Shown here: in pieces, positions 24,113-32,423 of the stretch
Numbering within the stretch: the stretch's first letter is position 1
Layout: each line of letters opens with the position of its first letter
From: Bacillota bacterium
Lineage (GTDB): Bacteria; Bacillota; Sulfobacillia; Symbiobacteriales; Symbiobacteriaceae
Assembly (NCBI GenBank): GCA_023623185.1
Contig: JAMNXV010000226.1
Location: 1 to 43,291, forward strand
Length of the DNA: 43,291 nucleotides
Reading direction: 5' to 3'
Translations under genes and position numbers: made by a program
The notes under the pieces: model-generated
Databases searched by the model: none
What the model was told of the DNA's origin: nothing
The model's input: the letters and a program-made list of their open reading frames with translations, nothing else

Positions 24113-24138
24113 AAGGGTGGGACCGGAGTCCCACCCTT
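24113..24138 (-). terminator. hairpin between the binding-protein and ATPase genes
   Basis: A perfect 11-bp inverted repeat (AAGGGTGGGAC at 24113-24123, GTCCCACCCTT at 24128-24138) with a 4-nt loop lies between nupN and nupO. Such intercistronic stems often reduce expression of the downstream membrane parts relative to the binding protein. It overlaps one possible nupO start codon (GTG 24134). Confidence 0.65.
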
Positions 24139-24179
24139 GTTCCCCCTTTCTCTCCTGGGTAGTCCTGTGTGTCAGGATT

Positions 24180-25280
24180 TTACAGGGTCGGGGCAGTCCA
24201 GGTATCGGCCTCCTCAGGCGTCTCGGGAACGACGACCTTGCCGTCCTTGATCGCCTGAGCCCACTTGTCAACCTCTTCCTGCAGCCCTTCGGGCAGCTTG
24301 TCCCACAGGGTGCTGTCCGCGTAGCCCACGCCGTCCTCGGCCAGGCCCAGCCGCAGGGTCTCGCCGCCGGGGAAGTTGCCCTCGACGGTCTGCTTGATGA
24401 CCTCAAACACGGCCACGTCGACCCGCTTGATCATCGAGGTGATGACGTTCTCCGGGGCCAGGTAGTTCTGGTCGGAGTCGACACCGATGGCGTAGAGGTT
24501 CCGGTCCTTGGCCGCTTCGATCACGCCCTGGCCGGTGCCGCCGGCGGCGTGGAAGATGATGTCGGAGCCGGTGTCGAACATGGTCAGGGCGATGTTCTTG
24601 CCCTTCTCGGGATCGTCAAAGGCGGCCGCGTAGACGACGTCAACCTGAACGTCGGGGTTGGCGGCCTTCACGCCGGCCCGGTAGCCGGCCTCAAACCGGC
24701 CGATGACGGGGCTCTCGACGCCGCCCACGAAGCCGACCTTGCCCGTCTTCGTGGACTTGCCGGCGATGTAGCCGACCAGGAAGGAGCCCTCCTGCTCCTT
24801 GAACAGCACGGAGGCGGCGTTGGGCTGGTTGACCACCTCGTCGACGATGCCGAACTTCTTGTCGGGATTGGCCTGCGCCATCTCATCGATGGAGGCCTGC
24901 ATCATGAAGCCGACGCCCCATACGATGTCAGCGCCGCTGTCGATGAGGGTCTGCAGGTTGGTGATGTAGTCTTCCGGACGCTGCGACTCGATGATGACGT
25001 GGTCCGTGCCGAGCTCCTGCTGCGCGCGCAGGATGCCCCGGTGGGCGGCGGCGTTGAAGGAGTCGTCGTTCAGGCCGCCGACGTCCGTGGCCATGCCGAC
25101 GATGAAGTCGATCTCGTTGGCGGGCTTCTCCGACTGCTGCGGCTGCTCCTGCGGCTGCTGGCTGGCCGGGGGCTGCGTGCTGGGCGTCTGATCCTGCGGC
25201 TGCTGCGAACCGCCGCATCCTGCCAGAAGAGACAGGGTGAGGGCCACAACGGCAACCTTGGCGAACCACTTTTGAGCCAT
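24180..25280 (-). CDS. nupN: BMP family nucleoside-binding lipoprotein (NupN/PnrA-like)
   Basis: A 366-residue extracellular substrate-binding lipoprotein of the BMP/PnrA/Med family. The signal peptide ends in the lipobox LLAGC (Cys at about residue 22), followed by a Gln/Pro-rich tether (to about residue 54). The binding core includes GMATDVGGLNDDSFNAAAHRG, the GFMMQASIDEMAQANPDKKFGIVD segment (key: ANPDKKFGIVD), KVGFVGGVESPVIGRFEAGY and HAAGGTGQGVIEAAKDR. ATG 25280 has AGGAGGT upstream; the frame is open further upstream without a ribosome site. It is first in the minus-strand operon with an extended -10 promoter about 50 bp before it. The ligand is probably a purine nucleoside, by family. 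Confidence 0.93.
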   Translation of the reverse strand: MAQKWFAKVAVVALTLSLLAGCGGSQQPQDQTPSTQPPASQQPQEQPQQSEKPANEIDFIVGMATDVGGLNDDSFNAAAHRGILRAQQELGTDHVIIESQRPEDYITNLQTLIDSGADIVWGVGFMMQASIDEMAQANPDKKFGIVDEVVNQPNAASVLFKEQEGSFLVGYIAGKSTKTGKVGFVGGVESPVIGRFEAGYRAGVKAANPDVQVDVVYAAAFDDPEKGKNIALTMFDTGSDIIFHAAGGTGQGVIEAAKDRNLYAIGVDSDQNYLAPENVITSMIKRVDVAVFEVIKQTVEGNFPGGETLRLGLAEDGVGYADSTLWDKLPEGLQEEVDKWAQAIKDGKVVVPETPEEADTWTAPTL

Positions 25281-25332
25281 GTCGATACCTCCTAGGATTG
25301 GTGTCGATCCGAAAACTCCAGGCCCGGTCCAA

Positions 25333-25341
25333 ATCATACCA
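25333..25341 (-). promoter_or_regulatory. extended -10 promoter of the nup operon
   Basis: On the minus strand TGGTATGAT (25341-25333) is an extended -10 element 53 bp upstream of nupN. The -35 position (TAGCAA) is only a partial match. Confidence 0.5.
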
Positions 25342-25414
25342 TGTGGAATGTTGCATTGCTAGCTCCCAAAAAGGGCCAAGTCCTGGAGGAAGCAGGCACC
25401 GGCGACAGGAAGCC

Positions 25415-25455
25415 GGCGAAATTTCCCGTATCTCTCTTCAGTAACCAATTTCGCC
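25415..25455 (+). promoter_or_regulatory. inverted repeat in the leader of the amidohydrolase gene
   Basis: GGCGAAATT (25415-25423) and AATTTCGCC (25447-25455) form a 9-bp dyad separated by 23 bp, ending 20 bp before the amidohydrolase start. It could be an RNA stem or a two-site operator in the divergent nup/amidohydrolase region. Confidence 0.4.
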
Positions 25456-25474
25456 AGCAGGGAGCGATTTTCCT

Positions 25475-27085
25475 ATGTGCGCGTCCACAATCTTCATCGG
25501 CGGGAGAGTCTACACAGGCGATCCGGGCAGGCCGCCGGAAACCTGCCTCGCGGTGGCCGATGGAAGGGTGGCGGCGGTGGGCGACGAGACGGCGGTACGC
25601 GCCATTCAGCGGCCGGACACGCGCGTGATCGACCTGGACGGCCGGGCCGTGGTTCCGGGCCTCACCGACGCCCACCTCCACATCCTGGGCTACGCCCTGT
25701 CGCTCGATCAGCTCCAGCTCGCCGGGGTACGGTCCCTGGCCGAGATCCGCGCCGCGGTGGCGGAGGCCGCCGGGCGGCGGGCGCCGGGGGAGTGGATCAC
25801 CGGCCGCGGGTGGGACCAGGATCAGCTGGCGGAGCGGCGGCTGCCGACGAAACATGATCTGGATGAAGTATCTCCGCACCACCCCGTTTTCGTTCAGCGC
25901 AATTGCAACCATATTGCGGTGGTCAACAGCGCCGCCCTGCGCGCGGCGGGCATCGGCCGCGACACCGCCGATCCGCCCGGGGGCCGGATCGACCGCGACC
26001 CGGTTACCGGAGAGCCGATCGGCATCCTGCGGGAGAAGGCGATGGACCTGGTCACGCGGCTCATCCCCCCGCCCACGCCGGCCCGCCGGCGGGAGCTGCT
26101 CGCCCGGGCCCTGCGCGAGGCCCTGCAGCACGGCCTCACGCAGCTTCAGACCGACGACTGCCAGTACGCCGGCGGCCTGGGGCCCACCGAGGCGCTCTTC
26201 CGGGAGCTCATCGGGCCGGAGGCGATCCCCATCCGCATCATCCAGGCGATTCCGGCCGCGGACGTGGCCGAGGCGGCGGAACGGGGCATCCGCACCGGGC
26301 GCGGCGACCAGTGGTACCGCTGGGGCCACGTGAAGATCTTCGCGGACGGCTCCCTGGGCGGCCGCACGGCGGCCCTGCTGGAGCCCTACGCCGACGACCC
26401 CTCCACCGGGGGCATCTACATCCACGAGCGGGACGATCTCATCGAACAGGTGGCGGAGGCCCATCGCCTCGGCAACCAGGTGGGCTGCCACGCGATCGGC
26501 GACGGGGCGGCGGCCCTCTTCCTGGACGCCGTGGCGGAGAGCCAGCGGCGCCATCCCCGGCCGGACGCCCGCCACCGCATGATCCACTGCCAGATCCTCT
26601 CGGAGCCGCTCATGGTCCGGATGGCCGCCCTGGGCGTGGTGGGCGATATCCAGCCGGTCTTCCTGCGCAGCGACGGCCACTGGTTCGTCGACCGGGTCGG
26701 CCCCGAGCGGGCTGCCACCTCCTACTCCTGGCGGTCGATGCAGCAGCACGGCATCGCCCTCTGCGGCGGGTCCGACTGCCCCATCGAGCCGCTGAACCCC
26801 TGGTATGGCGTCCACCTGGCCGTCCACCGCCAGGACCTGACCGGCTTCCCGCCCGGCGGCTGGCAGCCCGCGCAGCGGCTCACGGTGGCCGAGGCCATGC
26901 GCCTGTACACCGCCGGCCCGGCCTACGCCGCATTCGAGGAGGCCTTCCGCGGCCGGCTCGTTCCCGGCATGGCCGCCGACCTGGCCGTGCTGGACCGCGA
27001 TCCCTTCACCTGCGACCCGGCGGAGCTGAAGGACATCCGGTCGGCGCTGACCATGGTGGGCGGGGTCATCGGATACGAGGCGTAG
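25475..27085 (+). CDS. YtcJ-like amidohydrolase
   Basis: A 536-residue metal-dependent hydrolase of the amidohydrolase superfamily, YtcJ/AepA group. It has the N-terminal beta-sandwich ([25 protein letters not shown]), the first metal motif DAHLH at residues 65-69 within [11 protein letters not shown], then [19 protein letters not shown] (the usual modified-lysine region), GCHAIGDGA and [13 protein letters not shown], ending [13 protein letters not shown]. Substrates of this group vary widely and are often unknown, so only a general hydrolase role is supported. ATG 25475 follows a moderate GGGAGCGA site. The gene is divergent from the nucleoside importer and ends at a bidirectional terminator, so it forms a single-gene unit. 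Confidence 0.88.
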   Translation: MCASTIFIGGRVYTGDPGRPPETCLAVADGRVAAVGDETAVRAIQRPDTRVIDLDGRAVVPGLTDAHLHILGYALSLDQLQLAGVRSLAEIRAAVAEAAGRRAPGEWITGRGWDQDQLAERRLPTKHDLDEVSPHHPVFVQRNCNHIAVVNSAALRAAGIGRDTADPPGGRIDRDPVTGEPIGILREKAMDLVTRLIPPPTPARRRELLARALREALQHGLTQLQTDDCQYAGGLGPTEALFRELIGPEAIPIRIIQAIPAADVAEAAERGIRTGRGDQWYRWGHVKIFADGSLGGRTAALLEPYADDPSTGGIYIHERDDLIEQVAEAHRLGNQVGCHAIGDGAAALFLDAVAESQRRHPRPDARHRMIHCQILSEPLMVRMAALGVVGDIQPVFLRSDGHWFVDRVGPERAATSYSWRSMQQHGIALCGGSDCPIEPLNPWYGVHLAVHRQDLTGFPPGGWQPAQRLTVAEAMRLYTAGPAYAAFEEAFRGRLVPGMAADLAVLDRDPFTCDPAELKDIRSALTMVGGVIGYEA

Positions 27086-27138
27086 GTGTGGAGCATCGTG
27101 CCAGGGCCCAGGGTGAGTGCGGGCCCGCGACTGCTTGA

Positions 27139-27176
27139 GCCCAGGACAGGGCAGCCGAAGCGCCCCTGTCCTGGGC
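27139..27176. terminator. bidirectional hairpin between convergent genes
   Basis: GCCCAGGACAGGG (27139-27151) pairs perfectly with CCCTGTCCTGGGC (27164-27176) over a 12-nt loop. It lies between the convergent amidohydrolase and M20 peptidase genes and can serve both strands. Confidence 0.75.
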
Positions 27177-27203
27177 CTTGACATGTCGGGGCGGGGCCGG
27201 CCT

Positions 27204-28583
27204 CTACCCCATGGTCTCCGCCAGGTAGTGCCAGAAGCGGTAGAGCGCCCGCATGCCCAGGTCGAAGTTCTCGAGGTGGAAGTGCTCGTCCGGGGCGTGG
27301 AAGTTCTCCTCCTCCAGGCCGAAGCCCATCAGGACGCACGGCGCGCCCAGCACGGCCCCGAAGGTGCCCACGATCGGGATGGATCCGCCGGTGCGGATGA
27401 AGCGGGCCTCGGCGCCGTAGGCCTCCGTAAGGGCCTTCATCGCGGCCTGGATGGCCGGGTGGTCGATGGGCGTGATGGCGGCCGGTGCGCCGCCCATGCG
27501 CCGGATCTCCACCTTCACGCCGGGCGGGCAGTGGGCCGTGAGGTGCGCCTCGATGACGTCCAGCACCTGCTCCGGCTCCTGGTCGGGCACCAGGCGGCAG
27601 GTGATCTTGGCGCCGGCCCGGGCCGGGATGACCGTCTTGGTGCCCTCGCCCTGGAAGCCGCCGAAGATCCCGTTGATCTCCAGGGTCGGCCGGGCCCAGA
27701 GCCGCTCCAGGGCGGTGTAGCCGGGCTCGCCGGGCAGGGCGTCCACGCCCAGTTCGGCCTTCAGTCTCTCCTCGTCGAAGCCCAGGGCGGCGAAGCCGTC
27801 CCGCTCCTCCTGGGTGAGCGGCCGCACCTGGTCATAGAAGCCTTCCACGGCGACGCCGCCATCCGGCCGGTGCAGGGTGGCCAGAAGCTGGACCAGGGCC
27901 TGCGCCGCGTTGGGCGCCGCGCCGCCGAAGGCGCCCGAGTGCAGGTCGCCCCTGGCGCCGGTCACGTGCACCTCCAGGGCCGCCAGGCCCCGCAGGGCGT
28001 AGGTGAGGGAGGGGACGCCCCGGGCGTAGAGCGCGGTGTCGGAGATGACGACCACGTCCGCCTTCAGGAGGTCCTTGTGCGCGGCGATGAACCGCTCCAG
28101 GTTCTCGGAGCCGATCTCCTCCTCGCCCTCAATCAGCAGCTTGATGTTGACGGGCAGCCGGCCCTCCACCGTCAGCAGCGCCTCGATCACCTTCAGGTGC
28201 ATGAAGACCTGGCCCTTGTCGTCGCTGGCGCCCCTCGCGTAGAGCTTCCCGTCCCGGATTTCGGGTTCGAACGGCGGGGTGGCCCAGAGGTCCAGGGGAT
28301 CGACCGGCTGCACATCGTAATGCCCGTAGATCAGGGCCGTGGGGCCGCCCGGGTTGTCCAGCCGCTCGGCGTAGACGAGGGGATGCCCGCCGGTCTCCAT
28401 CACCTCTGCCCGGCTGAGGCCGATCCGGCGCAGCTCGGCGGCCAGCCACTCCGCCGCCCGCCGCATGTCCGCCCTGTGCTCGGAGAGGGCGGAGATCGAG
28501 GGGATCCGCAGCAGTTCCATCAGCTGCTGCAGGTGCTCGTCTCGGTGCTCGTTCAGGTAGGTTTCGCCCCGGTGCACATGCAT
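27204..28583 (-). CDS. M20 family dipeptidase/metallopeptidase
   Basis: A 459-residue cytoplasmic zinc peptidase of the M20 (ArgE/DapE/CPG2, PepV-like dipeptidase) family. Metal and catalytic motifs are visible: LIYGHYDVQPVDP (first His and the following Asp), LYARGASDDKGQVFMHLKV (bridging Asp), LLIEGEEEIGSENL (catalytic Glu pair), a dimerisation domain with GDLHSGAFGGAAPNA, and a late His in ENFHAPDEHFHLENF. ATG 28583 is used; GTG codons at 28586 and 28577 are possible alternatives around an AGGAG site. It is divergent from the oligopeptide-binding lipoprotein gene, so uptake and cleavage of peptides may be linked. That link is an inference. Confidence 0.9.
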   Translation of the reverse strand: MHVHRGETYLNEHRDEHLQQLMELLRIPSISALSEHRADMRRAAEWLAAELRRIGLSRAEVMETGGHPLVYAERLDNPGGPTALIYGHYDVQPVDPLDLWATPPFEPEIRDGKLYARGASDDKGQVFMHLKVIEALLTVEGRLPVNIKLLIEGEEEIGSENLERFIAAHKDLLKADVVVISDTALYARGVPSLTYALRGLAALEVHVTGARGDLHSGAFGGAAPNAAQALVQLLATLHRPDGGVAVEGFYDQVRPLTQEERDGFAALGFDEERLKAELGVDALPGEPGYTALERLWARPTLEINGIFGGFQGEGTKTVIPARAGAKITCRLVPDQEPEQVLDVIEAHLTAHCPPGVKVEIRRMGGAPAAITPIDHPAIQAAMKALTEAYGAEARFIRTGGSIPIVGTFGAVLGAPCVLMGFGLEEENFHAPDEHFHLENFDLGMRALYRFWHYLAETMG

Positions 28584-28678
28584 CACGCTCCTGTCTGCTC
28601 ATCGTGGTCCACTGATTCTTCCACGGCCAGTACCTGTCATTCCTCTTTCCGGCGCTTCCCTGCGACTCATGTGCCAAA

Positions 28679-28699
28679 ATACTGAACACCTAGCAGTAT
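28679..28699. promoter_or_regulatory. dyad in the divergent M20/peptide-binding-protein region
   Basis: ATACTG (28679-28684) and CAGTAT (28694-28699) form a symmetric 6-bp dyad with a 9-bp centre, in the 214-bp divergent region. It could be an operator shared by both genes. No clear promoter pair was found with it. Confidence 0.33.
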
Positions 28700-28797
28700 C
28701 GAAGCGTCCAATAGGCGGAAACGCGCACAAAGGGCCGCCCGCGCCGGCAGCATTGAGAAGCGCCGGCCGCGCCTGCAGCACAGAGGGGGGACTTGTC

Positions 28798-30561
28798 ATG
28801 CGAGAGAAGCGGAGCGTCCGCAGGTGGTGGGCGGCACTTGGGTCTCGCGCCGCAGCCGTGTTGACTGCGGCGCTCGTCCTGGCGGGCTGCGGGTCCCCGC
28901 CGCAGCCGGCCGTGTCGGGTGAGGAGCCTCAGGCGCTTTCGACCCTCACCTATACGACGCCGGGCGATGCGACCGTCCTGCTGCCCACGCTCACGGTGGA
29001 CACCGCCTCCAGCTTCGTGACCGACTTTATCTACGACGGGCTGGCGGTGTACGACGACCGGCTGAATCCGCATCCGGCCCTGGCCGAGTCGTGGGAAGTG
29101 GAGGATGACCGGATCTACACCTTCAAAATCCGCAAGGGCGTCACCTTCCATGACGGCGAGCCGCTGACGGCGCACGACGTGCGCTTCACCTTCCTGACCA
29201 TCGCCCACCCCGACTACCAGGGGGTGCGCTTTGGCGACTTCACCGCCATCCGGGGCTGGGAGGAGCTGGCCGAGGCCTACGCCGCGGCCGACTCGGCCCT
29301 GGCGGCCGGCGTCCTGACGGCGGCCGAGAGCCGGCAGCGGAAGCTGGAGGCCTACGAGCACTTCGTGCGGACCGGCGGTCTGCAGGTCCCAGATGACTAC
29401 ACCTTCCGGGTGGAGGCGGCCTACCCCTTTGCGCCCCTGTTCACCCGGCTGACCGGCTACGGCATCATGCCCCGGCACCTCCTGGAGCCGCACATGGCGG
29501 ATCTGCTCGGCTCGCCCTACGCGACGGCGCCGGTGGGCACCGGGGCCATGCGCCTGGTGAGCTGGACCAAGAACAAGGAGATCGTGCTGGAGCGGAATCC
29601 GGACTGGCGCTGGTCGCTCACCGGCGAGCCGGCGAAGATCGACCGGCTCATCATCGAGATCGTGCCCGACCAGGAGGCGGCCGTCACCGCGCTGGAGCGG
29701 GGCGAGACCGACGTCGCGAACGTGCCGCCCGAGATGGCCGACCGCTTCCGGTCTGAGGTGCCGGACGTCAACCTGTACCAGTACGCCACCTTCGCCTACA
29801 CCTTCCTGGGATACAACCTGAGCCACCCGACCTACGGCGACCTCCGGGTGCGGCGGGCCATCACCCACGCCCTGGACCGGGAGGCGATGGTCGCCGAACT
29901 TCTGGGTGGCCACGGGCAGGTGACCCACAGCCACGCCTCGCCGGCCCGGTGGGACTACAACCCGGATGTGCCCGCCCTGGCGTACGACCCGGCCGAGGCG
30001 GCACGGCTGCTGGAGGAGGCCGGGTGGCTGCCCGGTCCCGACGGGCTGCGCTACAAGGACGGCCAGCCCTTCGTCATGCACCTGGCCGTGAACGAGGAGA
30101 GCCTGCTGAGGCGGCAGGCCGCGCTGTTCATCCAGCGCGCGCTGGAGCCCCTGGGCATCCGGGTGGAGATCGAGCGGATGGGCTGGGATGACTTCCTGGC
30201 CCACATCAGCAGCGACGCGAAGGAGGCGTACCTGCTGGGATGGAGCCTCGGTTTCGACCCGGATCCGCATTCGATCTTCCACTCCCAGGGTGGGTTTCAC
30301 GCGATCACCGGCTGTGCGGATTCCGAGATCGACCGGCTGATCGACGCGGGGCGGGCCACCACCGACCGGGTCTGCCGCAAGGAGATCTACGGCCAGCTCC
30401 AGGCGGTGCTGGCCGAGCGGCAGGTCTACACCTGGCTCTTCGCCCAGGAGACCGTGGTGGGCGTCAACCGCCGGGTGCAGGGCGTGCGCCACGGCTCGCC
30501 CCGGGGACTCTTCTGGAACTGGGAGGAGTGGACGGTGGAGCCCCGGGAGGGCGGCCGTTAA
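28798..30561 (+). CDS. oligopeptide ABC transporter substrate-binding lipoprotein (SBP family 5)
   Basis: A 587-residue lipoprotein of the OppA/DppA/AppA family. The signal peptide (about residues 1-27) ends in the lipobox VLAGC. The family signature is seen as VTDFIYDGLAVYDDRLNPHPALAESWEV (key: NPHPALAESWEV), TFKIRKGVTFHDGEPLTAHDVRFTF, GTGAMRLVSW, DLRVRRAITHALDREAMV and GFDPDPHSIFHSQGG. ATG 28798 with AGAGGGGGGA upstream gives the canonical signal peptide; the frame is open 43 codons further upstream without homology. No permease or ATPase genes accompany it, so it is an orphan receptor that may share a transporter encoded elsewhere. It is divergent from the M20 peptidase gene. Confidence 0.92.
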   Translation: MREKRSVRRWWAALGSRAAAVLTAALVLAGCGSPPQPAVSGEEPQALSTLTYTTPGDATVLLPTLTVDTASSFVTDFIYDGLAVYDDRLNPHPALAESWEVEDDRIYTFKIRKGVTFHDGEPLTAHDVRFTFLTIAHPDYQGVRFGDFTAIRGWEELAEAYAAADSALAAGVLTAAESRQRKLEAYEHFVRTGGLQVPDDYTFRVEAAYPFAPLFTRLTGYGIMPRHLLEPHMADLLGSPYATAPVGTGAMRLVSWTKNKEIVLERNPDWRWSLTGEPAKIDRLIIEIVPDQEAAVTALERGETDVANVPPEMADRFRSEVPDVNLYQYATFAYTFLGYNLSHPTYGDLRVRRAITHALDREAMVAELLGGHGQVTHSHASPARWDYNPDVPALAYDPAEAARLLEEAGWLPGPDGLRYKDGQPFVMHLAVNEESLLRRQAALFIQRALEPLGIRVEIERMGWDDFLAHISSDAKEAYLLGWSLGFDPDPHSIFHSQGGFHAITGCADSEIDRLIDAGRATTDRVCRKEIYGQLQAVLAERQVYTWLFAQETVVGVNRRVQGVRHGSPRGLFWNWEEWTVEPREGGR

Positions 30562-30621
30562 TTCCGCCGGCGACAGCGCAGAATAGGAGGGCAGGATCTA
30601 CTGAGGCCGGGAGGACGGCGC

Positions 30622-30963
30622 ATGGCGCGGCGGTTCCGGGTGAAGCGGGTGACATCTACCGGTTTGACGCCAACGGGCTCGACGGCTGCCGGCTCACTGG
30701 CGAGCATGGTCGAGCGGCTCGCCCTCGCCCTGGAGCGGTCGAACGTGCTGGACTACACCATGCTGCTGCAGCGGCCCTGGCGGCTGCTCTGGATCAACTT
30801 CGTGGGCGGCATGGCCCGAGGGCTGGGGATCGGCATCGGTTTCACGGTGCTCTCCGCGATTCTCCTCTATATTCTGCGCGGCCTCATGGTGGCCAACCTC
30901 CCGTTTATTGGCGACCTGATCGCCACCATCGTTCGGCTCGTCGAGCAGCAGTTGCGCCCCTAA
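30622..30963 (+). CDS. DUF5665 family small membrane protein
   Basis: A 113-residue protein whose second half matches the DUF5665 pattern: MLLQRPWRLLWINFVGGMARGLGIGIGFTVLSAILLYILRG (key: PWRLLWINFVGGMARGLG), one long hydrophobic segment (about residues 65-90), and a short amphipathic tail LPFIGDLIATIVRLVEQQL. The N-terminal 25 residues are basic and low-complexity. DUF5665 proteins are common in spore-forming Firmicutes and have no known function. ATG 30622 follows GGGAGGAC. It may be co-transcribed with the next gene, which starts 48 bp later. Confidence 0.75.
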   Translation: MARRFRVKRVTSTGLTPTGSTAAGSLASMVERLALALERSNVLDYTMLLQRPWRLLWINFVGGMARGLGIGIGFTVLSAILLYILRGLMVANLPFIGDLIATIVRLVEQQLRP

Positions 30964-31011
30964 GATCGACATAATGCGGGCAGACTATCCCCGAGAGGGG
31001 GCAGTGACTGC

Positions 31012-31821
31012 ATGCAGATTGACGCGTTGAGGCAGATGCTCCTGCAGGAGCGTGAGGCTTACGAGCGCCAGGTGGCGATGATCGAGGAGACCGGGCTGGG
31101 CACGTCGCAGGGCGACCAGCTCCAGGAGGACAGCACGGTCGACAACCACCCGGCCGACCTGGGCACGGAGACGTTCGAGCGCTCCAAGGACCTGGGGCTG
31201 CGCAGCAACGCGCTGCGCCGCATTCAGGAGATCGATGCCGCGCTGGAGCGCATGGCTGCCGGCACCTACGGGGTTTGCGAGGAGTGCGGTCAGCCCATCG
31301 ACCCGGCGCGGCTGGAGGCCTTTCCCAGCGCGACCACCTGCATCGCCTGCCAGCAGCGCCGGGAAGCCCGGCCGGACCGGTTCGTGCGGCCCATCGAGGA
31401 GCAGGTGACGAGCCCGCCTTTTGGCCGGACGTTCCGCGGCCGCACGGGCGACCCCGGGTACGACGGCGAGGACGCCTGGCAGGAGGTGGCCCAGTACGGC
31501 ACCTCCGAGACGCCGCAGGATGTCCCCGGCGCCGTCTCCTATGAGGACATGTACAACTCGGATGAGGATGTCTACAGCATCGTCGAGCCGGTGGAAGCGC
31601 TGCTGGATGAGGACGGCGAGCCGCTGCTGCGGGACGACCGCGACTGGGACGGCGGCACCGTGCAGTACGCCGAAGGCCTGGAGGGGACGCTCTACGGCCC
31701 GGACGACATGGGCGGCGAGTACCGCTGGGAGCCCGGGCCGCTTTTCGAGACCGTCATGCCCGAGCGGCAGTTCCGCCGGGGCAAGTTCCCCCGCCGCCGC
31801 ATGGGCCGCCCGGGTGAATAA
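31012..31821 (+). CDS. YteA/YlyA-type TraR/DksA zinc-finger protein
   Basis: A 269-residue protein with a helical hairpin (about residues 1-80) and a DksA/TraR C4 zinc finger: CEECGQPI (about residues 89-96) and CIACQQ (about 110-115). A long acidic C-terminal tail follows (SYEDMYNSDEDVYSIVEPVEALLD), as in the YteA sporulation family. In B. subtilis the paralogue ylyA lies between ileS and lspA, the same relative position as here. YlyA has been linked to sigma-G-dependent transcription, so an RNA-polymerase-binding role is plausible but not shown. ATG 31012 follows GAGAGGGGGCAG. A terminator separates it from lspA. Confidence 0.88.
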   Translation: MQIDALRQMLLQEREAYERQVAMIEETGLGTSQGDQLQEDSTVDNHPADLGTETFERSKDLGLRSNALRRIQEIDAALERMAAGTYGVCEECGQPIDPARLEAFPSATTCIACQQRREARPDRFVRPIEEQVTSPPFGRTFRGRTGDPGYDGEDAWQEVAQYGTSETPQDVPGAVSYEDMYNSDEDVYSIVEPVEALLDEDGEPLLRDDRDWDGGTVQYAEGLEGTLYGPDDMGGEYRWEPGPLFETVMPERQFRRGKFPRRRMGRPGE

Positions 31822-31825
31822 CGCC

Positions 31826-31863
31826 GGCCAGGGCCGCGCCCTCTGGGGCGTCCCGCCCTGGCC
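31826..31863 (+). terminator. terminator after the YteA-like gene
   Basis: GGCCAGGGC (31826-31834) pairs with GCCCTGGCC (31855-31863), with an inner GCCC/GGGC pairing, and is followed by TTGTTGTCT. It begins 5 bp after the stop codon. Confidence 0.75.
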
Positions 31864-31905
31864 TTGTTGTCTGTTGCGGTCGGCCGGAGTGCGCCACAGC
31901 ACTCC

Positions 31906-31935
31906 TTGGCACCTCCATCCAGCCTGTGGTAGACT
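31906..31935 (+). promoter_or_regulatory. promoter of lspA
   Basis: TTGGCA (31906-31911), an 18-bp spacer and TAGACT (31930-31935), with a TG dinucleotide at the extended -10 position, lie 30 bp before lspA. Confidence 0.6.
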
Positions 31936-31964
31936 GGGACAGGTGAAATGGGGGGCTGTCGAAC

Positions 31965-32423
31965 TTGTTAAGCATCGTACTGGCCATCGTCGCCGTGGCG
32001 CTCGACCAGCTGACCAAGTGGCTGGTGGCGACCCGCATGGCCCTATTCAGCGAAATCGAGGTCATTCCCGGCTTCTTCTCGCTGCAGTACGTGTACAACA
32101 CCGGCGCGGCGTTCGGTATGCTGAAGAACGGGCGCTGGTTCTTCGTCGCCGTGGCGGCCGCGGCGGTGGTGGGCATCCTCATCTACCTCAGGCAGCCCGA
32201 ATCGCGCAACCCGCTGGCCAGAGTCGCCCTGGGGCTGGTGATGGGCGGCGCCGTGGGCAACATGATCGACCGCATCGTCACCGGCAAGGTGATCGACTTC
32301 CTGCTCTTCTACTGGCGCGATTACTATTTCCCGAACTTTAATGTGGCGGACATCTGCGTCACCGTGGGTGTCGGGCTGCTGTTCCTGCACCTCTTCATGG
32401 CAGAGAGGAAGAGTGAGGCGTGA
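31965..32423 (+). CDS. lspA: lipoprotein signal peptidase (signal peptidase II)
   Basis: A 152-residue inner-membrane aspartic protease that removes signal peptides from prolipoproteins after lipidation. It has four hydrophobic helices and the conserved blocks DQLTKWLV near the N-terminus, YVYNTGAAFGML and GAVGNMIDRIVTGKVIDFL (catalytic Asp in MIDR), then FNVADICVTVG (second Asp). TTG 31965 with GGGGGG upstream is the start. Its stop codon overlaps the GTG start of the next gene (GTGA). At least two lipoproteins in this window (the nup and SBP family 5 binding proteins) are expected substrates. Confidence 0.96.
   Translation: MLSIVLAIVAVALDQLTKWLVATRMALFSEIEVIPGFFSLQYVYNTGAAFGMLKNGRWFFVAVAAAAVVGILIYLRQPESRNPLARVALGLVMGGAVGNMIDRIVTGKVIDFLLFYWRDYYFPNFNVADICVTVGVGLLFLHLFMAERKSEA

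Noticed and set aside
25334-27184. Minus-strand open frame opposite the amidohydrolase gene
   Set aside because: It is antisense to a complete metal-hydrolase gene and has no protein-family features.
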